Of a stretch of DNA of 64,000 bases, positions 41,872-51,020 are shown in pieces; position 1 is the stretch's first letter, and every line of letters starts with the position of its first letter. The translations under genes and the position numbers were made by a program. This stretch comes from Geminicoccaceae bacterium (lineage in GTDB: Bacteria > Pseudomonadota > Alphaproteobacteria > Geminicoccales > Geminicoccaceae): NCBI GenBank assembly GCA_025999455.1, contig AP024683.1, positions 2,606,451 to 2,670,450 on the forward strand, in the 5' to 3' direction. Under the pieces are notes generated by a model. The model worked only from the letters and a program-made list of their open reading frames with translations, did not search any database and was not told the origin of the DNA.

Positions 41872-44800
41872 ATGCCGCACGCCGATTTCGTCCATCTCCG
41901 CGTCCGCTCGGCCTTCTCCTTGCTCGAGAGCACGGTCCGCCTCGAGCGGCTCGTGGCCCGCTGCCGCGAGCTCGGCATGCCGGCGGTGGCGGTCACCGAC
42001 AGCGCCAACCTCTTCGGCGCCATGCAGTTCTGCGAGCTCGCCAAGAAGGCGGGCGTTCAACCGATCCTGGGCTGCAGCCTGCCGCTCGCTTCGGCCGAGC
42101 CCGCCCGGCCGGGGCCGCGGCCGGCGAACGGCCGGCCCGAGCCCTTGGCGTTCCTCGTCAAGGACGAGGAGGGCTGGCGCAACCTCGTGGCGCTCGTCTC
42201 GAAGGCCCATCTCGAGGCCGAGGCCGGCCGGGTCGAGATCCGCCTCGAGGAGCTCGCGGCGCGCTCGGCCGGGCTCCTCTGCCTCACCGGCGGCCCCGAC
42301 GGGCCCGTGAGCGCCGCCCTCGCCCGTGGCGACCGGGCCGCGGCCGAGCGGCTCCTCGACGCGCTCGCCGGGATCTTCCCCGGCCGGCTCTACGTCGAGC
42401 TGCAGCGCACCGCCGAAGAAGCGGCGGCGATCGAGCCCGATCTCGTCGAGCTCGCCGATGCCCGCGGTCTGCCGCTCCTCGCCACGAACGACGTCCGCTG
42501 CCTCGATGCCGCCGAACATCCGGCCCTCGACGTGCTGCTCGCGATCGCCGAGGGCCGCACGGTCGACGAGCCGGACCGCACGCGCGTGCCGGTCGAGCAC
42601 CGGCTCAAGACCGCCGAGGAGATGCGCGCCCTCTTCGCCGATCTGCCCGAGGCTTGCGACAACACGCTCGTCGTCGCCCGTCGCTGCGCCTTCCTGGCCC
42701 CCACCCGCAAGCCGATCCTGCCGAGCTTCGCCGAGGACGAGGCGGCCGAGCTCTACCGCCAGGCCCGCGAAGGGCTCGAGCGGCGGCTCGAGAGCGCGGT
42801 CTTCGCCCCGGGCGACGACCCCCTCACCCGGGAAGCGAAGGCGAAGCCTTACCGCGAACGGCTCGAATACGAATGCTCGGTGATCACCGAGATGCGTTTT
42901 TCGGGCTATTTCTTGATCGTTTCCGACTTCATCCGCTGGGCCAAGGCCCGAGGGATCCCGGTGGGCCCCGGACGCGGCAGCGGGGCGGGCTCGCTCGTCG
43001 CCTGGGCGCTCGAGATCACCGACCTCGACCCGCTCCGCTTCGGCCTCCTCTTCGAGCGCTTCTTGAACCCCGAGCGGGTCTCGATGCCCGATTTCGACAT
43101 CGACTTCTGCGAGGAGCGCCGCGACGAGGTCATCGCTTACGTGCGCGACCGCTACGGCGCCGACCGGGTCGCCCACATCATCACCTTCGGGACCCTCCAG
43201 GCCCGTGCCGCGCTGCGCGACGTCGGCCGTGCCCTGGGCCTGCCCTTCGGGCTCGTCGACCGGATCTGCAAGCTCGTCCCCGTCAACCCCGCGGCACCCA
43301 TCAGCCTCGCCCAGGCGATCGAGCTCGAGCCGCGCTTGAAGCAGGCGATCGAGGAGGATCCGCAGGTCGCCCGTATGGTCGAGATCGGCCGGGCGATCGA
43401 GGGATTGCCGCGACACGCCAGCACGCACGCCGCGGGCGTGGTGATCGGCGATCGGCCGCTCGTCGAGCTCGTGCCGCTCTACCGCGACCCGCGCGCCTCG
43501 ATGCCGGCCACCCAGTTCAACATGAAGGACGTCGAGAAGGCCGGGCTCGTGAAGTTCGACTTCCTGGGCCTTTCGACCTTGACGCTGCTCGCCCGGGCGC
43601 GGGCGATGGCGGAAGCGGCGACCGGCGAACCGCTCGACCTCGATTCCCTGCCGCTCGACGATCGCGCCACCTACGAGCTCTTGGGGCGCGGCGAGACGCT
43701 CGGGGTGTTCCAGCTCGAATCCGCGGGCATGCGCGATGCCCTGCGCAAGCTCAAGCCCGACCGGTTCGAGGACATCGTCGCGATGAACGCGCTCTACCGG
43801 CCGGGCCCGATGAGCAACATCCCGCGCTACATCGCGGTCAAGCACGGCCAGGAAGCGCCCGACTACATGCACCCGCTCCTGGAGCCGATCCTCGCCGAGA
43901 CGAACGGCGTCATCGTCTACCAGGAGCAGGTCATGGAGCTGGCCAAGCGCTTGGCCGGCTACTCGCTGGGGGGCGCCGACCTCCTGCGCCGGGCGATGGG
44001 CAAGAAGATCAAGGCCGAGATGGACGCCCAGCGCTCGATCTTCGTCGAGGGGGCGGTCAAGAACGGGATCGAGCCGGCGCTCGCCGAATCGATCTTCGAG
44101 GCCGTGGCGCGCTTCGCCTCCTACGGCTTCAACAAGAGCCACGCGGTGGCCTACGCGCTCCTCGCCTACCGGACCGCCTGGCTCAAGGCCAACCGCCCGC
44201 ACGAGTTCTACGCCGCGGCGATGGGCATCGAGATCGCCGCCGCGGAAAAGCTCGCGGCCTTCCGGCAAGAGCTCCTGGGCCGCGGGCTCACCCTCCTGCC
44301 GCCCGACGTCAACCGCTCCGACGTCTCCTTCACGGTCGAGGAGCACGGAAGCGGTCGGGCCGTCCGCTTCGCCCTCGCCGCGATCAAGGGTGTCGGCGAG
44401 CAGGCGATGCGGGCCCTCGTCGAGGAGCGCCGCCGCGGTGGCGCGTTCGCCGACCTCTTCGACCTCGCCCACCGGGTGGGGCCGCGCATCCTCAACCGCC
44501 GGCTCCTCGAAGCCCTCGTCCAGGCCGGCGCGCTCGATTCCCTGGAGCCCTGCCGGCGGCGGCTCTTCGAGGCCGTGGAACCGGCGCTGCGCTGGGCCCA
44601 AGCCGCCGCCGAAGCCCAGGCGAGCGGCCAGGCGAGTCTGTTCGGCGGGCCTACGGCCCTACCCGAGAAGCCGCCGCTGCCGGCGGTCGCGGATTGGCCC
44701 TCGAGCGAGCGGCTGCAGCGCGAGCTCCAGGTGTTGGGCTTCTATCTCTCCGCCCACCCGCTCGACGCCTTCCGTCCGGTGCTCGATCGGCTGGGCGTGG

Positions 44801-45330
44801 TGCCGGCGGTGCGGCTCGTCGAGCAGGTCGAGGCGACCGGCCGGACCCGGGTCCGGATGGCCGGGATCCCGCTCGGCCGCCAGGAGCGGGCGGGCGAGCG
44901 CGGCCGCTGGGCCTTCGTCCAGTTCTCCGACCCGACCGGCCAGTTCGAGGCGACCGTCTTCGCCGAACTCTTGGGCCGCTCGCGCGATCTCCTCGACGCC
45001 CACGTCCCGCTCCTGCTCGAGGTCGAGGTGCGGGTCGAGGAAGGTGCGGCGCGGATCACGGCCCAGCAGATCGAGCGGCTCGAGGACCGGCTCGAAACCC
45101 AGCCGCCGGGGCTCGTCGAGATCCGCCTCGCTCGGCCCGCCGCCGCGGCCGAACTCCTGCCCTTGCTGGCGGCGGGCGAGCGCGGGGCGCGGATCCGTCT
45201 CGTCGTGCCGAACGGCGCGGAGGAGGTCGTCCTCGCCCTGCCCGACCGTTTCGTGCTGCCCTGGGCGCGCCGACCGGACGTCGCGCGTTTGCCGGGTGTC
45301 GCGGAACTCCGCGAGCTCGCCCTGCGCTGA
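41872..45330 (+). CDS. dnaE: DNA polymerase III subunit alpha
   Basis: The replicative polymerase catalytic subunit, 1152 residues. Domains run PHP (about 1-270), palm/thumb/fingers (about 280-830), helix-hairpin-helix (about 830-900) and OB fold (about 960-1060). The catalytic Asp pair is in PDFDIDFCEERRDEVIAYV (about 406-424), and the third Asp is in VKFDFLGLSTLTLL (about 560). The PHP start reads HLRVRSAFSLLE where active PHP domains have HxHxDxS, so this domain looks metal-free and non-catalytic. I chose the ATG at 41872 (MPHADFVHLRV). It converges on mlaF. Confidence 0.98.
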   Translation: MPHADFVHLRVRSAFSLLESTVRLERLVARCRELGMPAVAVTDSANLFGAMQFCELAKKAGVQPILGCSLPLASAEPARPGPRPANGRPEPLAFLVKDEEGWRNLVALVSKAHLEAEAGRVEIRLEELAARSAGLLCLTGGPDGPVSAALARGDRAAAERLLDALAGIFPGRLYVELQRTAEEAAAIEPDLVELADARGLPLLATNDVRCLDAAEHPALDVLLAIAEGRTVDEPDRTRVPVEHRLKTAEEMRALFADLPEACDNTLVVARRCAFLAPTRKPILPSFAEDEAAELYRQAREGLERRLESAVFAPGDDPLTREAKAKPYRERLEYECSVITEMRFSGYFLIVSDFIRWAKARGIPVGPGRGSGAGSLVAWALEITDLDPLRFGLLFERFLNPERVSMPDFDIDFCEERRDEVIAYVRDRYGADRVAHIITFGTLQARAALRDVGRALGLPFGLVDRICKLVPVNPAAPISLAQAIELEPRLKQAIEEDPQVARMVEIGRAIEGLPRHASTHAAGVVIGDRPLVELVPLYRDPRASMPATQFNMKDVEKAGLVKFDFLGLSTLTLLARARAMAEAATGEPLDLDSLPLDDRATYELLGRGETLGVFQLESAGMRDALRKLKPDRFEDIVAMNALYRPGPMSNIPRYIAVKHGQEAPDYMHPLLEPILAETNGVIVYQEQVMELAKRLAGYSLGGADLLRRAMGKKIKAEMDAQRSIFVEGAVKNGIEPALAESIFEAVARFASYGFNKSHAVAYALLAYRTAWLKANRPHEFYAAAMGIEIAAAEKLAAFRQELLGRGLTLLPPDVNRSDVSFTVEEHGSGRAVRFALAAIKGVGEQAMRALVEERRRGGAFADLFDLAHRVGPRILNRRLLEALVQAGALDSLEPCRRRLFEAVEPALRWAQAAAEAQASGQASLFGGPTALPEKPPLPAVADWPSSERLQRELQVLGFYLSAHPLDAFRPVLDRLGVVPAVRLVEQVEATGRTRVRMAGIPLGRQERAGERGRWAFVQFSDPTGQFEATVFAELLGRSRDLLDAHVPLLLEVEVRVEEGAARITAQQIERLEDRLETQPPGLVEIRLARPAAAAELLPLLAAGERGARIRLVVPNGAEEVVLALPDRFVLPWARRPDVARLPGVAELRELALR

Positions 45331-45357
45331 CGCCTCGCGATCGAGCGGCTCGGGGTC

Positions 45358-46188
45358 TCAGCCGTTGCGCTCGACGCCGACCTTGATCGGGCCTTGGGCG
45401 CGGCCGTGGACGAACTGGTCGACGTAGGGATTGCCGCTGTCGTCGAGCCGCTCGACCGGGCCCTCCCAGATGATCTTGCCCTCGTAGAGCATCGCCACCC
45501 GGTGGGCGATCTTGCGCACGCTCGCCATGTCGTGGGTGATCGAGAGCGCGGTGGCGCCGAGCTCGGAGACGAGCCCGCGGATCAGCTCGTTGATGACGTC
45601 GGCCATGATCGGGTCGAGCCCGGTCGTGGGCTCGTCGAAGAAGAGGATCTCGGGCTCGGCGGCGATCGCCCGGGCGAGCCCGACCCGCTTCTGCATCCCA
45701 CCCGAGAGCTCGGCCGGGTAGAGATCGGCGGCCTCGGGGCCGAGCCCGACCTTGGCGAGCGTGGCGATCGCCCGCTCGCGCGCGGTCTTGCGATCGACGA
45801 GCCGGCGGGCGAGCAGGCCGAAGGCGACGTTCTCCCAAACGGGCAGGCTGTCGAAGAGAGCCGCGCCCTGGAAGAGCATGCCGAACTTCTTGCGCGCTTC
45901 GTCGAGGGTCGAGCGCGAGGCGCCGACGAGCTCCTCGCCGTCGACCCGGATCGAGCCGGCGTCGGGGGTGACGATGCCGAGCACGCATTTGATGAGCACG
46001 GACTTGCCGGTGCCCGAGCCGCCGATCACGACGAGCGAGCGCCCCTCGGGCAGGTCGAGGTCGAGCCCGCGCAGCACGCGCTTGGGCCCGAACGACTTGA
46101 CGAGGCCGCGGATCGCGATCTTGGGGCGCGGCGTCGCTTCGGCGAGAGGGCTCGCGGCGAGGCCGGGTTCGGTCGGGAGGTCGGGCAC
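45358..46188 (-). CDS. mlaF: Phospholipid transport ABC ATP-binding protein MlaF
   Basis: The 276-residue ATPase of the MlaFEDB-type system that moves phospholipids between membranes. It has Walker A VVIGGSGTGKSVLIKCVLG (the GGSGTGKS form is typical of MlaF), Q-loop MLFQGAALFDSLPVWENV, signature LSGGMQKRVGLARAI, Walker B ILFFDEPTTGLDPIMADVIN, and SITHDMASV. The N-terminal 20 residues are a variable extension. It lies 6 nt after mlaE. No mlaD-type gene follows, since dnaE converges. Confidence 0.95.
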   Translation of the reverse strand: MPDLPTEPGLAASPLAEATPRPKIAIRGLVKSFGPKRVLRGLDLDLPEGRSLVVIGGSGTGKSVLIKCVLGIVTPDAGSIRVDGEELVGASRSTLDEARKKFGMLFQGAALFDSLPVWENVAFGLLARRLVDRKTARERAIATLAKVGLGPEAADLYPAELSGGMQKRVGLARAIAAEPEILFFDEPTTGLDPIMADVINELIRGLVSELGATALSITHDMASVRKIAHRVAMLYEGKIIWEGPVERLDDSGNPYVDQFVHGRAQGPIKVGVERNG

Positions 46189-46194
46189 GGTCGC

Positions 46195-46968
46195 TCAGCG
46201 GGCGAAGAACAGTTCGGTCACGAAGTAGTTCGCGATCAGGATCAGGATCGAGGCCGAGACCACCGCCCGGGTCGTCGCGGCCCCCACACCCTGGGCCCCG
46301 CCGCGCGAGCGGTAGCCGTGGTAGCAGCCCATCAAGGTCAGGAGGAAGCCGAACACGGCGGCCTTGACGAGGCCCGAGACCACGTCCTGCGTCTCGAGGA
46401 ACTCGAAGCTCCGGTTGATGTACTCGATCGGGCCGAAGCCGAGCTTGTAAACCGAGACCAAAAAGCCGCCCATGACGCCGATCACGTCGGCCACCAGGAC
46501 GAGCGTCGGCAACATGAGCGTGCCGGCCAAGAGGCGCGGGAAGACGAGGTAACGCAAGGGGTCGGTCGCGAGCGTGGTCAAGGCGTCGATCTGTTCGGTC
46601 ACCCGCATGGTGCCGAGCTCGGCCGCGATCGACGCCCCCACCCGGCCCGCCACCATGAGCCCGGCCAGGACCGGCCCGAGCTCGCGGGTCATCGAGAGCA
46701 CGACGATCGTCGGGATGGCGTTCTGGGCTTCGAAGCGGGAGAAGCCGGTGTAGCTCTGAAGGGCCAGCACCATGCCCGTGAAGATCGCGGTGAGGCCCAC
46801 CACGGGCAGCGAGAAATAGCCCATCTCCAGCATCTGCCGGCCGATCTGGCGCCAATAGAGCCGGCCCGTGAGCCCGCTCGCGACGGCGCGGAGCGCGAAG
46901 AGCACGACCCCGCCGACCGTCGCGAGCAGGGCCAACGTCGCCCGGCCGATCGCCGCGAGGAGGTTCAC
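46195..46968 (-). CDS. mlaE: Phospholipid transport ABC permease MlaE
   Basis: A 257-residue permease of the MlaE family with five or six membrane helices. Signatures are GRQMLEMGYFSLPVVGLTAI (about 44-63), FTGMVLALQSYTGFSRF, RELGPVLAGLMVAGRVGASIA (split across about 99-118) with the conserved Glu, and ELGTMRVTEQIDAL. The GTG start overlaps the alr stop (GTGA). In many alphaproteobacteria these two ABC genes follow alr, as here. Confidence 0.95.
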   Translation of the reverse strand: MNLLAAIGRATLALLATVGGVVLFALRAVASGLTGRLYWRQIGRQMLEMGYFSLPVVGLTAIFTGMVLALQSYTGFSRFEAQNAIPTIVVLSMTRELGPVLAGLMVAGRVGASIAAELGTMRVTEQIDALTTLATDPLRYLVFPRLLAGTLMLPTLVLVADVIGVMGGFLVSVYKLGFGPIEYINRSFEFLETQDVVSGLVKAAVFGFLLTLMGCYHGYRSRGGAQGVGAATTRAVVSASILILIANYFVTELFFAR

Positions 46969-48074
46969 GCGAGCCCCTCCGGTTCGAGCCAGCGGCGCTC
47001 GAAGCGCCGGCCGAGCCGGGTCAAGATCTCGTAGCCGATCGTCGAGGCCGCCCGGGCGAGCTCGTCGACCCCGAACGTCGCGCTCAAGAGCTCGACCGGC
47101 GTGCCGGGCCGGACGCGCTCGGCCGGCAGATCGCTCACGTCGAGGGTGAGGAGGTCCATCGAGACGCGTCCGACGATCGGTACCTCGCACCCGTCGATCC
47201 GCACCCGGCCGCGGCTCGAGGCGGCGCGCGGCCAGCCGTCGGCGTAGCCCACCGGGACGACCGCGATCCGCGCCCCGGCCGCCGTCGGCCAGGTGGCACC
47301 GTAGCCCACCGAGCCCGGCTCGCGGACCGCGTGGACCTTGAGCACCGGTGCTTCGAGGCGGACCACGGGGCGCATCGGGTTGGGCCGACCGGGTGTCGGG
47401 TTGACGCCGTAGAGCGCGGCGCCGGGGCGGACCTGGTCGAAGTGGAAGTCGGGGCCCAGGAAGATCCCCGAGGAGGCGGCGAGGCCCGCCGGGGCGGCCG
47501 GCAGCCGTGCCCGGAGCGCCACGAAAGCCTCCCACTGGCGCCGGTTGAGCGGATGGTCGGGCTCGTCGGCGCAAGCGAGATGGCTCGCCACGAGCACGAG
47601 CGCGAGCCCGTCGAAGGCGTCCGGCGCGAGGCTCGCGACCTCTTCGGCCGAGAAGCCGAGCCGGGTGAGCCCGGTATCGAGCAGGATCGCGGTCTCGAGC
47701 CGCCGCTCGACCCGCCGCGCGGTCGCCCGCCAGAGGGCGAGCTCGGCCGGTTCGCCCAAGACCGGCACGAGGCGGGTCTCGAGGAACCGGGCCGGCGGTC
47801 GGCCGGCGAGCCCGTCGAGGACGAAGATGCGGGGCTCGGCGAGCAGGGCGCGCAAGGCCTCGCCCTCCTCGAGGCGGGCCACGAAGAAACTCCGGCACCC
47901 CGCACGGGCGAGTGCCCGGGCCACAGGCGCGAGGCCGAGCCCGTAGGCGTCGGCTTTGACCACGGCCGCCACCTCGGCGCCGGGTGCGAGCCGGCCGAGG
48001 TCCCGCCAGTTGGCGACCACGGCACCCAGATCGACGGTGAGCCGGGCCCGCTCGAGCCCTTCGGCCGTGCTCAA
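46965..48074 (-). CDS. alr: Alanine racemase
   Basis: A PLP enzyme that makes D-alanine for peptidoglycan. It is 369 residues long. The PLP-binding Lys40 is in VVKADAYGLG, the DTGLTRLGF segment is typical (about 151-159), and the catalytic Tyr of the second subunit site is in GSVGYGATW (about 255). The C-terminal beta domain has VGRVSMDLLTLDVSDLP. The TTG start overlaps the dnaB stop (TTGA), and the stop overlaps the mlaE GTG, making dnaB-alr-mlaE-mlaF one coupled unit. Confidence 0.96.
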   Translation of the reverse strand: MSTAEGLERARLTVDLGAVVANWRDLGRLAPGAEVAAVVKADAYGLGLAPVARALARAGCRSFFVARLEEGEALRALLAEPRIFVLDGLAGRPPARFLETRLVPVLGEPAELALWRATARRVERRLETAILLDTGLTRLGFSAEEVASLAPDAFDGLALVLVASHLACADEPDHPLNRRQWEAFVALRARLPAAPAGLAASSGIFLGPDFHFDQVRPGAALYGVNPTPGRPNPMRPVVRLEAPVLKVHAVREPGSVGYGATWPTAAGARIAVVPVGYADGWPRAASSRGRVRIDGCEVPIVGRVSMDLLTLDVSDLPAERVRPGTPVELLSATFGVDELARAASTIGYEILTRLGRRFERRWLEPEGLA

Positions 48075-49615
48075 TAGCAGCCTTCCGGGTAAGCGTCGGT
48101 CTCGAGGTTGCGGAACCGACCGTAGGCGGCGTCGAACTGCAGGGCCACGTTGCCGATCGGCCCGTTGCGCTGCTTGGCGATGATGACTTCGGCCTTGTTG
48201 TGGACCTTCTCGCAGCGCTGGACCCATTCTTGATAGCGCAGCTGGAACTTCTCGATCGCCTCGCCCTCGCGCTGGGTCGGCACCGCACGCGAGAGGTAAT
48301 ATTCCTCGCGGAAGACGAACATGACGACGTCGGCATCCTGTTCGATCGACCCCGATTCGCGCAGATCCGAGAGCATCGGCCGCTTGTCGTCGCGGGCCTC
48401 GACGGCCCGGGAGAGCTGCGAGAGGGCGAGGACCGGGACGGCGAGCTCCTTGGCCAGCGCCTTCAAGCCCTGGGTGATCTCCGAGACCTCCTGGACGCGG
48501 TTGCCAGGCCCGTAATTGCCGGAGCCGCGCAGGAGCTGGAGATAGTCGACCACGACGAGGTCGAGCCCGTGGAGCCGCTTCAAGCGCCGCGCCCGGGTCC
48601 GCAGCCCCGCCACGGTCAAGGCCGGCGTGTCGTCGATCCAGAGCGCCATCGAGGCGAGCCTTTGGCCGGCCCGCGCGACCCGCGGCCAATCGTCGGCCCC
48701 GAGCTGGCCGCGGCGGAGCTCGTCGGAAGGGATCTGCGCCTCGGCCGAGAGCAGGCGGAGCGCGAGCTGCTCGGCCGACATCTCGAGCGAGAAGAGGCCC
48801 ACCCGGTAGCCGGCCGGCTCGCCCGGCCGCCGCTCGGACTCGGGCCGCGGCGTCGAGGCGGCATTGGCGGCGATCGTGATCGCGAGCGCGGTCTTGCCCA
48901 TGCTCGGCCGGCCGGCGAGGATCACGAGATCGGAGGGCTGCAGGCCGCCGAGCTTCTGATCGAGCCCCTCGAGCCGGGTGGGCACACCGGTGACGTTGCC
49001 GGCCTTGTGGAAGGCGCTCTCGACGTGCCGGACGGCCGCCGCCAGGACCTCGGGGAAGGCGCGGAAGGCGCCACCCGTGCGGCCCGTCTCGGCGAGCTGG
49101 AAGAGCTGCTGTTCGGCGAGCTCGACCTGCTCCGGTCCCGACAGCTCGCAGCTACGGTCGAAGGCGCGGTTGACGATCTCCTCGCCCACGCGGATCAGCC
49201 GGCGGCGGATCGCCAGATCGCGCACGATCCGCCCGTAGTGCGCGGTGTCGACGATCGCCTCGGCGGCGGCCGCGAGGCGGGCCAGATAGCGCGCGCCGTC
49301 GAGGTCCTTGAGCGCCGGGTCGGTCTCGAAGAGGTGGAAGAGGGTCTTGTGGTTGGCGATCCGGCCGTCGGCGATCCACTGCGCGCAGGTCGCGTAGATC
49401 CGCTGGTGGACGGGCTCGTAGAAGTCCTCGGCCGAAAGGAAGGTCTCGACCTGCTGGTAGGCCTCGTTGTTGACGAGGATCGCGCCGAGCACGGTCTGCT
49501 CGGCCTCGAGATTGTAGGGCTGGGTGCGGAAGGTGGGCTCCGCCTCCGCGGGCAGAGGCGGCACGCGCAGAGCCTCGGCGATCGGCATGGATCCGCTGGT
49601 CGTGACGGTCGGCAC
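48071..49615 (-). CDS. dnaB: Replicative DNA helicase
   Basis: The hexameric 5'-3' helicase at the replication fork. The 514 residues comprise an N-terminal domain (about 30-135, NLEAEQTVLGAILVNNEAYQ) and a RecA-like motor with Walker A LAGRPSMGKTALAITIAANA (about 232), GLFSLEMSAEQLALRLLS, Walker B LVVVDYLQLLRG and LSQLSRAVEARDDKRP. The start is uncertain. GTG at 49615 would be read from a leaderless mRNA (a TAGGGT -10 ends 6 nt before it), while an ATG at 49588 would give a 27-nt leader. Phased CTTGTGG repeats lie upstream. Confidence 0.97.
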   Translation of the reverse strand: MPTVTTSGSMPIAEALRVPPLPAEAEPTFRTQPYNLEAEQTVLGAILVNNEAYQQVETFLSAEDFYEPVHQRIYATCAQWIADGRIANHKTLFHLFETDPALKDLDGARYLARLAAAAEAIVDTAHYGRIVRDLAIRRRLIRVGEEIVNRAFDRSCELSGPEQVELAEQQLFQLAETGRTGGAFRAFPEVLAAAVRHVESAFHKAGNVTGVPTRLEGLDQKLGGLQPSDLVILAGRPSMGKTALAITIAANAASTPRPESERRPGEPAGYRVGLFSLEMSAEQLALRLLSAEAQIPSDELRRGQLGADDWPRVARAGQRLASMALWIDDTPALTVAGLRTRARRLKRLHGLDLVVVDYLQLLRGSGNYGPGNRVQEVSEITQGLKALAKELAVPVLALSQLSRAVEARDDKRPMLSDLRESGSIEQDADVVMFVFREEYYLSRAVPTQREGEAIEKFQLRYQEWVQRCEKVHNKAEVIIAKQRNGPIGNVALQFDAAYGRFRNLETDAYPEGCY

Positions 49616-49621
49616 GAGCGA

Positions 49622-49627
49622 ACCCTA
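49622..49627 (-). promoter_or_regulatory. Predicted -10 element of the dnaB operon
   Basis: On the minus strand TAGGGT (49627-49622) ends 6 nt before the GTG at 49615, so the expected start point is the first base of the GTG. The same hexamer is used at 60411 and 59354. No TTG-type -35 is present at the usual distance. Confidence 0.4.
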
Positions 49628-49667
49628 GCAGCGCCGGCCGCGGCCGACGAGCCGGGCCCCGCGGCTT

Positions 49668-49719
49668 CTTGTGGGCGGCCTTGTGGACGGCGCGCGGAGC
49701 TTGTGGACCGGCTTGTGGA
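49668..49719. repeat. Four phased CTTGTGG repeats (two 32-bp tandem units) upstream of dnaB
   Basis: CTTGTGG occurs at 49668, 49680, 49700 and 49712 on the plus strand, so spacings are 12, 20 and 12 bp and each pair recurs after 32 bp, about three helical turns. Three copies extend to CTTGTGGA, sharing TGTGGA with the DnaA box complement. It occupies the 131-bp interval between dnaB and the DUF2336 gene. Confidence 0.7.
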
Positions 49720-49746
49720 AGGCCGCCCGGACCCGTCTCGCCGCGC

Positions 49747-50913
49747 TCAGACCGCGCAGAGCTCGGCCACGCTCTGCGGGCTCGCCAGGAGGCGCTGATA
49801 CTGCTCCTGCAAGAAGCGGATGGTCTCGGGGCCGTAGTCGGTGCGGGGCGGCTTGCCCTCGACCGCGGCTTCGGCGAACTCGATCGCCATCCGCACGAGC
49901 ACGTAATGGGCGACCGGGAATCCCGCTCGCACGCAGATCGCGGCGAGCCGCCGCCGGTCCGGATCGTAGAGGAGCTTGCGCACCCGGGCGAGCGGCTCGC
50001 GGGCGTGCAGCGCCACGCCGATCTCGAAGCCGGCGACGTCGCCGTCGCGCAGCATGGCCAAGAGCTCCTCGTGGCCGAGCTCGCCGGCTTGGAAGCGGGC
50101 GCGCAGATGTTGCTCCTGCTTGCGGTCGCCGTGGTCGCGGGCGACGAGGTCGATCGCCGAGCGCTCGCGAGCCGCGCGGACGATCGCCTGCGCCTGCTCC
50201 ATGGGCATGCGATGGTTGGCGACGAGCTCCCATTCGAGCCGCTCGGCGATCGCCCGGACCAGCCGATCGACGAGCTCGAAGGAGAGCTCGGGGCGACGGA
50301 CGAGCCGGTCGCGGACCTCGCGCTCGCCCGCGAACTCGGCGACGATCCGCCGCAGCGTCTCTTGTTTCAACCGGGCGCCCACGTTGCCCACGAGCCGGGC
50401 CACGACCGAGCTGTCGCCCGTGTCGACCAGGACCTCGCTCACCGCTTCCGAGAGCTGGCTCCGGCCGGCGACCGCGAGGGCGTACTGCATGGCGTTGGTG
50501 CGGACGATCCGGATCAGGTCTTCGTCGGTGAGGAGCGGGCTCTGCTCGAGGACGGGCTTGGCGACCTCGATCTCGTCGCTCGCGAGCCGGCGGAGGATCG
50601 AAGGCGGCACCTCTTCGCTCGTCGCGACCGCCTCGGCGAGGGCCTTGCGGACCTCCTTGGCGACGTCGCGGACCAGGAGCTCGAGCACCGCCTCGACGAG
50701 CCGGGCATCGGCTTCGCGGTTGAGCTCGGCGAGGCTTCGCCCGAGCTTCTCGGCGATCTTGGCCCGCTGCGCCGGCGAGGGATCGCGGCCGAGGGCGGCG
50801 ACGTCGGCCGGGCCGAGGCGGCATTCCGAGCGCGTGGGCGGCGTCGGTTTCCCGAGCAGCATCTGGCGGCGCCGCCCGCCCGCCGGCGCCTCACGGGTGA
50901 GGCTCTCGCTCAT
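49747..50913 (-). CDS. DUF2336 domain-containing protein
   Basis: A 388-residue cytosolic protein of the DUF2336 family, largely restricted to alphaproteobacteria and of unknown function. It is all-helical with HEAT-like repeats. Examples are RRLASDEIEVAKPVLEQSPL (about 104-123), VARLVGNVGARLKQETLRRI and RRPELSFELVDRLVRAIAER. The C-terminal YGPETIRFLQEQYQRLL is conserved-looking. I chose the ATG at 50913 because GAGAGG precedes it and the upstream frame is not family-like. It faces mmcB divergently over 107 bp. Confidence 0.85.
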   Translation of the reverse strand: MSESLTREAPAGGRRRQMLLGKPTPPTRSECRLGPADVAALGRDPSPAQRAKIAEKLGRSLAELNREADARLVEAVLELLVRDVAKEVRKALAEAVATSEEVPPSILRRLASDEIEVAKPVLEQSPLLTDEDLIRIVRTNAMQYALAVAGRSQLSEAVSEVLVDTGDSSVVARLVGNVGARLKQETLRRIVAEFAGEREVRDRLVRRPELSFELVDRLVRAIAERLEWELVANHRMPMEQAQAIVRAARERSAIDLVARDHGDRKQEQHLRARFQAGELGHEELLAMLRDGDVAGFEIGVALHAREPLARVRKLLYDPDRRRLAAICVRAGFPVAHYVLVRMAIEFAEAAVEGKPPRTDYGPETIRFLQEQYQRLLASPQSVAELCAV

Positions 50914-51020
50914 CTCCGACCTCTCCGCACACCCGCTTTCGGCCACGCCCGACCCCGGCCTCGAGGGCGTGCCCGCTGCACCCCTGGCCCTTCCTCGCAC
51001 GCTTCGGTTAAGAAATCCTT

